25,820 bases of DNA, from the NCBI GenBank assembly GCA_002344005.1, contig DDTD01000094.1:1-25820 (forward strand), in the 5' to 3' direction. Positions within the stretch are counted from its first letter, which is position 1. Every line of letters begins with the position of its first letter. Shown here piece by piece: positions 7,506 to 14,346 of this stretch. Under the pieces are notes generated by a model. The model had not been told where the DNA came from. It did no database searches and was given only the letters and a program-made list of their open reading frames with translations. Source of the DNA: Ignavibacteria bacterium UBA2373 (GTDB taxonomy: Bacteria; Bacteroidota; Ignavibacteria; Kapaibacteriales; UBA961). The position numbers and the translations under genes are program-made.

Positions 7506-8441
7506 TCAATAGATAAATCCATGATGCGGCACGGTAGTGCGGGTGATTGTGTCGCCAAGCATTTCCTTCATATCACATTCAATGGTATGGCAAAGTGATG
7601 TCATTGGCACATCGGTAATAGTATTTTCAAAAGGATTTTCATTGACCTCACCAACTTTACTCATCACACCAAACACAAATGATATAAGAATACTGATTGG
7701 TACCATAAGAAATGGCATATCCATTTTTGTAAAATCACCGATAAGAGTCAATGGCAATAATACCATAAATACCAATAAAAATAATCGCGTAAAAAAATGA
7801 TACTGACGCAATAGAGGCGTATATTTAATTCTTTCGCATGAACCTTGCGCAACCACAATACCCGCTATTGCCGGTTCAATACTTATCATATCAAAAGCCC
7901 CGAGATATTCCGTTCTTATACCTTCTTTTATTTTTTCCCCTTGTTTTTGTAGAATATAATTCGGTTTATTTGTTTTGTGTAAAAGTTCACGATATTCTTG
8001 TTCGGGGAGAAATGCGGAAACTTCATTCCATGAATCTTGCTGCCGTAAATGTAAACGTAGAGCATGGGCAAAAGCAATTTGACGTACTATCACTTCACGT
8101 GTATAATCATCGCATTGTTGTTGAGATATTTTCCCGATGGCAACAGCATTCGCCGTATTAGCAATAACTTGTCTTGCAATAATGCGGCTATTATTGACAA
8201 TAGTGCCCCATTGTGTGCGTGCTTCCCACCAACGGCTGTAAGCAGTATTATTACGAAAAGCAATAAAAATTGCAAGCGCACTGCCAACAATAGCGGTTAA
8301 TGAAAAAGGTAAAGCCACTATGCCCGACGCATTATTCTGCGACAAAAAATAGACCGCAAGAGAAACTACCGTCGAAACGAAAAGCTCAACACGCATATAA
8401 CGCATGACGGCAATGGGATTAAACACTGTACGTACTATCAT
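7506..8441 (-). CDS. Bestrophin family (UPF0187/YneE) ion channel
   Basis: A 311-residue membrane protein of the bacterial bestrophin family. The hallmark segment FRNNTAYSRWWEARTQWG lies near residues 61-78, after two N-terminal hydrophobic segments, and a second hydrophobic pair appears around 215-260 (LFLLVFMVLLPLTLIGDF and FLMVPISILISFVFGVM). The length fits the family. Bestrophins are pentameric channels; eukaryotic members pass chloride and bicarbonate, while the Klebsiella homologue was reported as cation-selective, so selectivity is open. The start codon overlaps the carbonic anhydrase stop by 4 bases (ATGA), implying translational coupling. A role in moving bicarbonate produced by that enzyme is an inference from this coupling. 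Confidence 0.9.
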   Translation of the reverse strand: MIVRTVFNPIAVMRYMRVELFVSTVVSLAVYFLSQNNASGIVALPFSLTAIVGSALAIFIAFRNNTAYSRWWEARTQWGTIVNNSRIIARQVIANTANAVAIGKISQQQCDDYTREVIVRQIAFAHALRLHLRQQDSWNEVSAFLPEQEYRELLHKTNKPNYILQKQGEKIKEGIRTEYLGAFDMISIEPAIAGIVVAQGSCERIKYTPLLRQYHFFTRLFLLVFMVLLPLTLIGDFTKMDMPFLMVPISILISFVFGVMSKVGEVNENPFENTITDVPMTSLCHTIECDMKEMLGDTITRTTVPHHGFIY

Positions 8442-9079
8442 GAGAGTAAAGGTTTTACATCATAAATTTCACGAATTTTCATAAATTCTTTTTCCATTGA
8501 TAAACCTAAATCACGTAATTTTCCTGTACGTACATCAAAAATCCATCCATGCACTTTAGGAAATCCTGTTTTATACCATGATTTTTGGACATGATCAATT
8601 TTAATAATATTCATACATTGCTCATAGACATTTAATTCCACCAATCGGTCGAAACGCTGTTTTTCATCGGCAATGCTTTGCAATTCTTCATAATGCAATC
8701 GTCGCACATCACGCAATGTCTGCAACCAATTATTTAATTGCCCCATATCGCTCGGATGTAATGCTGCTTTCACACCACCACATTCATAATGACCGCACAC
8801 AATAATATGCTGCACTTTCAAATATTCAACAGCATATTGAATGACGGCATTACTATTACAATCCGTCGGTATCACCTGATTGGCAATATTACGATGGACA
8901 AATATTTCTCCGGGCTTCAATCCCATTAAATCTTCGGCAGTCACACGGCTGTCAGAACATCCAATATAGAGAAACTCTGGTTTTTGTCCATGTGCCAATT
9001 CTTCAAAATACTGTGGATTATTCGCAACTTTATCGGCAATCCATTGTTCATTATTCTTAAAAATCGCCTCAAAATTCAT
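8438..9079 (-). CDS. Beta-class carbonic anhydrase
   Basis: A 213-residue zinc enzyme that interconverts CO2 and bicarbonate (EC 4.2.1.1). Zinc ligands are visible as Cys41 in GCSDSRV, His97 and Cys100 in CGHYECGG, with the Asp43-Arg45 dyad that gates the active site. GEIFVHRNIANQV is the usual strand-loop after the first motif. The length fits the class and there is no signal peptide, so it should be cytoplasmic. It lies 18 bases after the outer-membrane protein gene and overlaps the bestrophin gene by 4 bases, so it is translated as part of one transcript with two channel genes. Nothing appears truncated or degenerate. Confidence 0.96.
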   Translation of the reverse strand: MNFEAIFKNNEQWIADKVANNPQYFEELAHGQKPEFLYIGCSDSRVTAEDLMGLKPGEIFVHRNIANQVIPTDCNSNAVIQYAVEYLKVQHIIVCGHYECGGVKAALHPSDMGQLNNWLQTLRDVRRLHYEELQSIADEKQRFDRLVELNVYEQCMNIIKIDHVQKSWYKTGFPKVHGWIFDVRTGKLRDLGLSMEKEFMKIREIYDVKPLLS

Positions 9080-9097
9080 AAGATAATCGCAGAGAAA

Positions 9098-9736
9098 TTA
9101 AAAATCATATCGTATAAAAAGACCAATATTTTCGGTGCTGCTCATAGCAGAGAAATCTTTACCAATTTGTTGTAAATCTACCATAATACCTCCGGCAATG
9201 GCATTATAGCGTAGTCCCAACCGCAAACGCTGCACAGCATTGAGAATATCAGTCTTTGGATTATATACGGGGAATAATTCACATTGGCTGAATATTTTCC
9301 ATTTATCCATAAGCTGCGGCTGATAACGAAGCAGTACAAACATATCAATGCCGCCTTTTTCTTGTATATCCGCAACAAGCCATCCGAAAATTAATGTATT
9401 TTCTGTGCTGTGTACATATTGCACACCTGCTTTTGCAATAACCCCTGCATTAAGAAATGAAGCGACACTTACAATGCCTATACCATTCGAAAAATTATAG
9501 GAAATTGCATTTGTCGAACCGAATAAAGTCGGCGATTTTATATAGTCACTATTCGCTCTGTTACGACTAAAAAATAACCAAGGACTATTGTTACCATCCT
9601 CATAGCGAATAAATTTATACCACATGAGATCAATGCCATAACGCTCATCGCCGGCATATACTTCCGTTGCTTGCGCTCTTGCCATACTCTGAGCGCAAAG
9701 TATGGCAAGAATAATCCACAATATATTAGCGATCAA
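9098..9736 (-). CDS. Predicted outer-membrane beta-barrel protein of unknown function
   Basis: The frame is open up to 9901, but that part lies inside the VOC gene. The likely start is a TTG at 9736, which overlaps the end of the VOC gene by 11 bases and gives a clean signal peptide (IANILWIILAILCAQSMARA, then QATEVYAG). The mature part of about 190 residues alternates polar and hydrophobic residues in strand-like segments such as AGVIAKAGVQYVHS and LRLGLRYNAIAGGIMVDL, and the protein ends in GLFIRYDF with a terminal phenylalanine, as many outer-membrane barrels do. No family was recognised. A second TTG at 9721 is another possible start. An outer-membrane protein inside a cytoplasmic stress operon is odd and may bear on its role. 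Confidence 0.65.
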   Translation of the reverse strand: MIANILWIILAILCAQSMARAQATEVYAGDERYGIDLMWYKFIRYEDGNNSPWLFFSRNRANSDYIKSPTLFGSTNAISYNFSNGIGIVSVASFLNAGVIAKAGVQYVHSTENTLIFGWLVADIQEKGGIDMFVLLRYQPQLMDKWKIFSQCELFPVYNPKTDILNAVQRLRLGLRYNAIAGGIMVDLQQIGKDFSAMSSTENIGLFIRYDF

Positions 9737-10100
9737 GTGATAAAAGACCGATTTTATTTCCTTCGGAATCAATAATAATGGACGCATACCCAAATTTTCC
9801 AAGATTAATTTCGGGAACGATAACTTTTCCACCCGCAGACTCGACTTTTCCGACGGCATCCGATAATGCACCGAAAGCATGAAGGTATAATACTCCCCCA
9901 TCTGTTGTTGGCTTTAAATCAGGACGCACGACAATAGAACCACCGACAGCTTCACCCGTGGCAAATGGAACATTAAATAAAATCAAATCGCCGGAACCAA
10001 AAGTCCCTTTACGTACATTGCCATTGAGCACTGTTGAATAAAACGCAAAAGCACGCTCCAAATCCAGCGCGGGAATTTCAAACCATTGTATTGCATTCAT
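9726..10100 (-). CDS. VOC family protein (glyoxalase/bleomycin-resistance fold)
   Basis: A 124-residue vicinal-oxygen-chelate protein made of two beta-alpha-beta-beta-beta halves: MNAIQWFEIPALDLERAFAF opens the first, and VLYLHAFGALSDAVGKVESA with FGYASIIIDSEGNKIGLLS closes the second. It belongs to the lactoylglutathione lyase-like group COG3324 by general pattern. Metal ligands cannot be assigned confidently, so a true glyoxalase I activity is uncertain. It starts 5 bases after the DJ-1/PfpI gene and its end overlaps the next gene, which places it firmly in the operon. Confidence 0.87.
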   Translation of the reverse strand: MNAIQWFEIPALDLERAFAFYSTVLNGNVRKGTFGSGDLILFNVPFATGEAVGGSIVVRPDLKPTTDGGVLYLHAFGALSDAVGKVESAGGKVIVPEINLGKFGYASIIIDSEGNKIGLLSLDR

Positions 10101-10105
10101 AGTGA

Positions 10106-10864
10106 TTATTTCTGTAATGATTGTACTAATAATTCTGCCGCAGCAGCACCTGAATTTTGCTGTTGTCCCGTAATTAAATTCCCATCTTGAATTGCATACG
10201 AAGAAAATGGTGCCGCCGTTTTAAATATCGTACCTTCAATTTTTTTTGCTTCCGTTTCAATGCGATAGGGTTGAATTTTCATACCTACTGCCTGATCGGC
10301 AAATTCTTCTTCGGCATCGGCAAAACCTGTCCATGTTTTTCCTTTGACTAATAATTCACCATCGGATGTTTTTGCATCCAATAATAATGTAGTGGAATGG
10401 CATACCGCAGCTGATGGTTTGCCATTTTCATAAAAAGCAACAAATAATTTTTCCAAATCATTATTGCCTCTAAAAGTGTACATAGGACCTTGCCCACCGA
10501 CCAAAAAGATTGCATCATAGTCTTGTGGATTGACCTCCGTTACTTTTTTTGTATTTGCAATCATTTCTTGAAACCACGTTTGCTGCATATAGCCCAAAGA
10601 AATAATATCATGCGCCGAATAACCGCTGGCATCGGTGGGATTGGAATAACTGTCCATCATTAATGCGCCACCTTCCGTAGAAACAAGCTCCACATCATAG
10701 CCGGCTTCTTGAAAAACACGTAAGGGATGAGTTAATTCAGCAGCCCAGAAACCTATGGGCCACCCTGTCTGTGGGCTCACACTTGGCGAGCTGGCTACCA
10801 TGAGGATTTTTCCTTTTGTCGGCGCACCGTGAAAATGCACATAGGATTGAACTTCTTTTATCAT
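10106..10864 (-). CDS. DJ-1/PfpI family protein (type 1 glutamine amidotransferase-like, Hsp31 group)
   Basis: A 252-residue protein with the class I glutamine amidotransferase-like fold. The nucleophile elbow is AVCHS with Cys155 and His156. Glu43 lies in GFWAAELTHP, the usual partner of the cysteine in Hsp31-like members, and LVGGQGPMYTF (121-131) is the oxyanion region. Members of this family have glutathione-independent glyoxalase III, deglycase-like or chaperone activities; which one applies cannot be decided. It is the first gene of the minus-strand operon and faces the HxlR gene across 134 bases. Its start at 10864 is preceded by GGAG at a suitable distance (complement of CTCC at 10871-10874). 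Confidence 0.9.
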   Translation of the reverse strand: MIKEVQSYVHFHGAPTKGKILMVASSPSVSPQTGWPIGFWAAELTHPLRVFQEAGYDVELVSTEGGALMMDSYSNPTDASGYSAHDIISLGYMQQTWFQEMIANTKKVTEVNPQDYDAIFLVGGQGPMYTFRGNNDLEKLFVAFYENGKPSAAVCHSTTLLLDAKTSDGELLVKGKTWTGFADAEEEFADQAVGMKIQPYRIETEAKKIEGTIFKTAAPFSSYAIQDGNLITGQQQNSGAAAAELLVQSLQK

Positions 10865-10897
10865 GAGAGACTCCGTGAAAATTATGGTAAATATTAT

Positions 10898-10928
10898 GTT
10901 GCAAAATTGCTGATAGTTACTATCTTTG
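10898..10928 (+). promoter_or_regulatory. Bacteroidota-type promoter of the hxlR gene
   Basis: GTTG at 10898-10901, a 19-base spacer and TATCTTTG at 10921-10928 match the TTTG / TAnnTTTG promoter pattern of Bacteroidota. Transcription would begin near 10935. A weaker reverse promoter (TTTG, 19 bases, CAATTTTG on the minus strand) overlaps it and could serve the DJ-1 gene. Confidence 0.6.
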
Positions 10929-10974
10929 CAAAGAGTGTAACCAAAAAGTGCGATACATACTTTTTGGAAAGTAT
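10912..10974. promoter_or_regulatory. Cluster of dyads, candidate HxlR operators
   Basis: Several inverted repeats overlap the divergent promoters: GATAGT-T-ACTATC (10912-10924, perfect); an imperfect 26-bp repeat centred on CTTTGCAAAG (10916-10941); CCAAAAAGT-N9-ACTTTTTGG (10941-10967, perfect arms); and ATACTTT-TTGG-AAAGTAT (10957-10974, perfect arms). The last contains TACT-N8-AGTA, close to the TACT-N7-AGTA operators described for HxlR/DUF24 proteins such as YodB and CatR of Bacillus. It lies just past the predicted hxlR transcription start, suited to autorepression. Confidence 0.6.
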
Positions 10975-10998
10975 CATAAAAATGAAAGAGTTATAGTA

Positions 10999-11364
10999 AT
11001 GCCTGACTTTATCTACAATGGCAAAGTGTATTATAATCCCGTGCAATTGGTCATGGAACAAATCGGCGGTGTCTGGAAAGCCCCTATTCTTTGGCGTTTA
11101 AAAGATAAAGTGATGCGCTATGGGGAATTGCGGAAGGATATAAAACATATCTCCGACAAAATGCTGACTCAACAGCTCCGTGAACTTGAACAAGATGGGT
11201 ATATACAAAGAACGGTGTATGCGGTTATTCCACCCAAAACCGAATATACTCTCACCGAGCAAGGAAAAGATATTATCGAACTCATTACCATTATTCGTAA
11301 TTATGGATTAAAAATGATAGAAAAACAAAAAATTGAACATACTCAGGAAAAAAATCCGCAATAA
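10999..11364 (+). CDS. HxlR family (DUF24) winged-helix transcriptional regulator
   Basis: A 121-residue regulator. The HxlR core is clear: IGGVWKAPILWRL, RYGELRKDIKHISDKMLTQQ (recognition helix region), LRELEQDGYIQR, the wing YAVIPPKTEYTLTEQG. ATG 10999 is chosen because GAAAGAG precedes it by 8 bases and because the longer frame would run through the operator dyads. Most redox-sensing members have a cysteine just before the first helix; here that position reads NPVQLVMEQIGG and the whole protein contains no cysteine. So it is unlikely to sense thiol stress directly and may bind a small ligand. It most likely controls its own gene and the divergent DJ-1 operon. Confidence 0.93.
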   Translation: MPDFIYNGKVYYNPVQLVMEQIGGVWKAPILWRLKDKVMRYGELRKDIKHISDKMLTQQLRELEQDGYIQRTVYAVIPPKTEYTLTEQGKDIIELITIIRNYGLKMIEKQKIEHTQEKNPQ

Positions 11365-11454
11365 TTATACTCAATCGGAACATTATTCTTGGGTTCAGAT
11401 TGCTTGTTTCATTATATATGAAAGCATCATCAATATAATGCTACAATCGCTTAT

Positions 11455-11566
11455 AGCAGTAACCCTTGTACAACTCATCAGTCATTGTGTAGAAGAATAT
11501 ACAACGTGAAGAATTATCGTTTGGATGGATAAGCAAAGTTTTGTAGTTTTGGGGAAAGGAAGGACG
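11455..11566 (+). promoter_or_regulatory. Leader A: promoter-bearing intergenic repeat before the DUF3885 gene
   Basis: This 112-base piece lies in the 241-base gap after hxlR. It contains TTTG (11520-11523), a 20-base spacer and TAGTTTTG (11544-11551), then GGGAAAGGAAGGACG. It aligns with leader B at 12281-12405 over most of its length, including AGCAG..CCCTTGTAC.ACTCATC at the left end and the whole promoter at the right. The rest of the gap (11365-11454) shows nothing recognisable. Confidence 0.7.
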
Positions 11567-11605
11567 CAAAGCATCATTTTAAACAATCAATAGAGCAAGG
11601 ATAAA

Positions 11606-12259
11606 ATGTTAAGACAAGAATTACAATCATATTTTGACAGAGTTTATCCTTATTCCAAAATAGACACGGAATACACGCTCGATGGACAAGTTTATATTAG
11701 ATTTGAACTTGGTGAAGGTAAAGACAATGGGACTATCGAAAGAATAAATCAGTCGACAGATAGGGCATTGACAATTTTCAACGAAACATTTACTGAACCG
11801 ACACACGACATTTTCATTCTTATTTATGAATACCAAGGCGAAAATATTTTCAACGCCTCAAACGACTATTTACACAAACAATTTCCGACTGACAGGTTCA
11901 AGAAATTTTACAATCAATTGGAGACAGTAAATACTCGCTACATCACGACAGACGATAACGGGAATGATGTTTTAGAAAAAGATGAAGTCAGAATAATAAT
12001 TGGAAAACTACCCGTTAAAGACATTAATGTAAAAAATATTCTGAATGGAATTGCAAATACAGAAATGGGGTTTAAGCCGGGTATAGACCAAAGAATTTTC
12101 TTTTTCGACCCATCAACCGACAAAGCCTTTCACATGTACGACGACAGGGGATGTGATGTTTGGAGCGACACTGCAGACAAAATTCGCGACATTTACATAA
12201 AAAGAAATGACTGGATTGTTGAATATCACAGACAAAAAATTGAAGAATACTTTAAATAA
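11606..12259 (+). CDS. DUF3885 domain-containing protein
   Basis: A 217-residue soluble protein without signal peptide. The C-terminal part, FHMYDDRGCDVWSDTADKIR followed by a NDWIVEYHR segment, is the hallmark of DUF3885, whose function is not known. The N-terminal two thirds are mixed alpha/beta, with a HDIFILIYEY strand near residue 72. A plausible ribosome site (AAGGAT) precedes the ATG, and promoter leader A lies 55 bases upstream, so the gene is probably transcribed alone. Members are scattered among Bacteroidota and Firmicutes, often in accessory regions, which matches the setting here. Confidence 0.8.
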   Translation: MLRQELQSYFDRVYPYSKIDTEYTLDGQVYIRFELGEGKDNGTIERINQSTDRALTIFNETFTEPTHDIFILIYEYQGENIFNASNDYLHKQFPTDRFKKFYNQLETVNTRYITTDDNGNDVLEKDEVRIIIGKLPVKDINVKNILNGIANTEMGFKPGIDQRIFFFDPSTDKAFHMYDDRGCDVWSDTADKIRDIYIKRNDWIVEYHRQKIEEYFK

Positions 12260-12280
12260 TAACAAGAAGCACCGACTAAC

Positions 12281-12405
12281 AGCAGTTCCCCTTGTACTAC
12301 TCATCTGTTAGCTTATAGAACAAAGATCGGTCTTCAGAAACAAACGTGAACAACTATGTTTGGATGGAAAGCCAAAGTTTAGTAAGTTTGGGGAAAGGAA
12401 GGACG
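12281..12405 (+). promoter_or_regulatory. Leader B: second copy of the promoter-bearing repeat
   Basis: Counterpart of leader A. It has TTTG (12359-12362), 20 bases, TAAGTTTG (12383-12390) and the same GGGGAAAGGAAGGACG. At its left edge are 7-bp arms CTAACAG (12276-12282) and CTGTTAG (12305-12311), 22 bases apart. It begins 22 bases after the DUF3885 stop and drives the small genes that follow. Confidence 0.7.
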
Positions 12406-12417
12406 TTTTGCGTCAAT

Positions 12418-12516
12418 ATGTTACGTATTAGAGGTTACAATGCAGTAAACTTCAAGTACGGGCACAAAATACTTGACACTCGTTCACCAAGAGAAATTTT
12501 AGAATATGAAGACTAA
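12418..12516 (+). CDS. Possible 32-residue small protein
   Basis: The first ATG after leader B opens a frame of 32 codons (starts MLRIRGYNAVNFKYG, ends REILEYED). It overlaps the start of the next small gene by 11 bases. No family was recognised. Its place directly behind a promoter and the overlap speak for a real short gene or a leader peptide, but it may be chance. Confidence 0.3.
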   Translation: MLRIRGYNAVNFKYGHKILDTRSPREILEYED

Positions 12517-12664
12517 ACAAATAAAAAATGGGAAGACAATTCTTACAGACCTTCGTGACATCAGAGACAAAATTAGCGAAGAATTACAAGGTAAGACAAC
12601 AGAACAAATTGTTGAATATTTAAAGAAGAAAAAAACACTGCATCCAACATCGGTTTGGGAATAG
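12506..12664 (+). CDS. Small protein with LRDIRDKISEEL motif, antitoxin-like
   Basis: A 52-residue charged protein. The central helix LTDLRDIRDKISEELQGKT and TTEQIVEYLKKKK tail resemble the many short proteins in Bacteroidota and Cyanobacteria with a V/IR-x-I/VR-x-K-I/L motif, which often accompany toxin-antitoxin or PIN-domain genes. No toxin is adjacent here. A related but apparently damaged copy lies at 14096. The start overlaps the preceding short frame. Function unknown. Confidence 0.5.
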   Translation: MKTKQIKNGKTILTDLRDIRDKISEELQGKTTEQIVEYLKKKKTLHPTSVWE

Positions 12665-12734
12665 TAAATTCAATAGTAGTAATTTTTTTTAAATGTCCAT
12701 CATCGTTAATACGTAAACAGTTGAGGTAATTATA

Positions 12735-13277
12735 GTGAAAGGAACAACAATAATACTAATGTTTGGAATTCTTAGTTGTCAACCATTCGATAGCCAAGAT
12801 AATTCTACCCAAAAAAATAATTACGCGGAATCAATCACGATAAAAGCTATTCCTGTTAAAGATAGCACTCGAAATATAATATCTATAGATACACTAGAGT
12901 TAAAGAGTTTTTGGACTAATTGTATTTTACCAATAATAAATTCTGACGAAAAAAAACTCAAACAAATCATTCATTTTCCTCTGGGCGGAGAGTGGGGATA
13001 TATAGTAGGATTAAAGAAACCACATATATTGTGGACTGAAAGAGATTTTTACGACAATTTGGATAAACTATTTTATCCTGAACTCATAGACAGCCTGAAG
13101 ACAAAGACTTTTGAGGATGTCGAAGTGTATAATCATACCGATGAGTTAACCGAACTACTGGTTGGAGTTGGATTTGAAACTTGGATAGATGGCTTCAAAG
13201 ATGAGTCTGCCGTAATTCTTAGATTTAAACAAATCAATGGGAAATGGAAACTTTACGTATTTCAATTAGCTGGATGA
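12735..13277 (+). CDS. Putative lipoprotein of unknown function
   Basis: A 180-residue protein starting at GTG. The N-terminus KGTTIILMFGILSCQPFD is a short hydrophobic signal ending in ILSC, a plausible lipobox with Cys15 as the lipidated residue, followed by a polar linker rich in N, Q and D. The remaining domain contains HFPLGGEWGYI, a central charged helix, and a C-terminal pair of strands ESAVILRFKQINGKWKLYVF; that final pattern is common in NTF2-like and related small domains. No family could be named. The upstream 70 bases show no clear promoter. Alternatively the ATG at residue 9 is the start, which would leave no real signal. Confidence 0.6.
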   Translation: MKGTTIILMFGILSCQPFDSQDNSTQKNNYAESITIKAIPVKDSTRNIISIDTLELKSFWTNCILPIINSDEKKLKQIIHFPLGGEWGYIVGLKKPHILWTERDFYDNLDKLFYPELIDSLKTKTFEDVEVYNHTDELTELLVGVGFETWIDGFKDESAVILRFKQINGKWKLYVFQLAG

Positions 13278-13446
13278 TGATAAATCCTCTTAACAACGCT
13301 TCCCCCAAATGTGCGACTTCGTGCTTCTATGACAGTTTTGTAATACGGAAATTTCAGTTCTCAGCATCAACATCTGTGGTAAAAATCCGCCTTCTGCAAG
13401 CTGCAAAACGATGTGCGTAATCATAGAACGACACCAACAATTAAAT

Positions 13447-14046
13447 ATGACCGAACAAAAAAACATATTCCTTGACAAAGATTTAAGATGTGGTGGCTTC
13501 TATGAACTTTCTATTCAAGTTTGCCCAAGTATAGAAAACAACCCAATAAAACTTTACACTGACTTTATTTGGACACTGAACAATGTTTCGGGACCTTTTG
13601 ACGAAGGCTTTAAGACAATACAGGCAGACATTGAAAATATTCAACACCGTGGACTTATTAGTCTTGACAATTATGTCATTCCTTTTATGACTTACAATAT
13701 ACGAGAAGACGAGCCTATCGAAACTGGATTCAATTGGTTTGACATTTGCTTTTACACGGCAGCAATTGAAAAGGTATTTGGAGCTGAGTATCAAACTTGG
13801 TCAGAAAATCCCAAAGTACCGAAACAGTTAACCGACTTTTTCACAAGTATATTGAAAGCCTTGTATAAAATTTACCCTTTTGAACTTGCGATGTTAGACT
13901 TTGAAGTTTCCGGACAATATTACTTTGAAGATTTAATGAAACCGACTAACACTTGGGCTTATTCTGCGTTTTTCGTGGGACAGACTAAATATGACTTAGT
14001 CGCAGTTGAAAACAGAAAATTTGTAAAGACCATTGAAGAACTATAA
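13447..14046 (+). CDS. Hypothetical protein (199 residues)
   Basis: A soluble acidic protein with no family I recognise. It starts MTEQKNIFLDKDLRCGGFYE; an earlier ATG at 13411 would add twelve poorly supported residues. Aromatic-rich segments such as TGFNWFDICFYTAAIEKVF and WAYSAFFVGQTKYDLVAVE suggest a compact alpha/beta fold of the kind seen in immunity-type or SUKH-like proteins, but this is only an impression. The ATG of a damaged small gene overlaps its stop (TAATG at 14044). The 169 bases before it hold no TAnnTTTG promoter that I could find. Confidence 0.55.
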   Translation: MTEQKNIFLDKDLRCGGFYELSIQVCPSIENNPIKLYTDFIWTLNNVSGPFDEGFKTIQADIENIQHRGLISLDNYVIPFMTYNIREDEPIETGFNWFDICFYTAAIEKVFGAEYQTWSENPKVPKQLTDFFTSILKALYKIYPFELAMLDFEVSGQYYFEDLMKPTNTWAYSAFFVGQTKYDLVAVENRKFVKTIEEL

Positions 14047-14206
14047 TGGAAACGAAGACTAAACAAACGGAAAAAAGTTTAACGCAATCACAACTATGCT
14101 TGAAATTCGAGACAAAATAAGTCTTGAAATAATGAATATGACTTATGAAGAAGAACGACCCTATTTGGACAAACTTCTTGTACAAGGACAAACCAAAGCA
14201 AAGTAA
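14046..14206 (+). pseudogene. Damaged paralogue of the small LRDIRDKISEEL protein
   Basis: From 14046 the DNA reads like the start of the gene at 12506 (both share GAAGACTAAACAAA), but the frame stops at 14120. A second frame from ATG 14096 gives 36 residues, MLEIRDKISLEIMNMTYEEE then RPYLDKLL and a short tail, matching the body of the family. A frameshift near 14080-14095 explains both. It could still make the shorter protein from 14096. Confidence 0.5.
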
Positions 14207-14266
14207 TACACTTCTGCCAATGGTCTTTATGCGTAGATGTATGACGCTAATACAGAACCAAGAGTT

Positions 14267-14292
14267 TGATGTATTTGGTACAAGATACATCA
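14267..14292. promoter_or_regulatory. Dyad upstream of marR, candidate operator
   Basis: Perfect 8-bp arms TGATGTAT and ATACATCA with a 10-base spacer (TTGGTACAAG) that is itself partly symmetric. It lies 5 bases upstream of the marR promoter -33 element. Length and symmetry suit a dimeric winged-helix regulator. Confidence 0.45.
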
Positions 14293-14297
14293 TAAGG

Positions 14298-14346
14298 TTT
14301 GGACATTCAAGAAAAATTTCTTAATTTTGTTGCGTATTTAACAGTT
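14298..14346 (+). promoter_or_regulatory. marR promoter and shared element
   Basis: TTTG (14298-14301), 20 bases, TAATTTTG (14322-14329). It overlaps TTGTTGCGTATTTAACAGTT (14327-14346), which ends at the base before the ATG and is repeated almost exactly before doxX. The promoter position rules out the longer TTG-initiated frame from 14299 and predicts a very short leader. Confidence 0.6.

Noticed and set aside
7537..8300. Plus-strand frames opposite the bestrophin gene (7537-7800, 7838-8161, 8064-8300)
   Set aside because: They are antisense to a well-supported membrane protein and show no family features.
9737..9901. N-terminal extension of the outer-membrane protein up to 9901
   Set aside because: It lies entirely within the VOC gene, and the signal peptide appears only after residue 55.
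10948..10998. Longer HxlR protein from ATG 10948
   Set aside because: The extension overlaps clear operator-like dyads and has no ribosome site; ATG 10999 has one.
12276..12311. Integron attC site
   Set aside because: The CTAACAG/CTGTTAG arms do not satisfy the RYYYAAC/GTTRRRY consensus, the element is shorter than usual attC sites, and no integrase gene is in the window. Kept only as a hint in the cassette finding.
14299..14346. Longer MarR protein starting at TTG 14299
   Set aside because: The added codons run through a TTTG-N20-TAATTTTG promoter, and the conserved family start fits ATG 14347.
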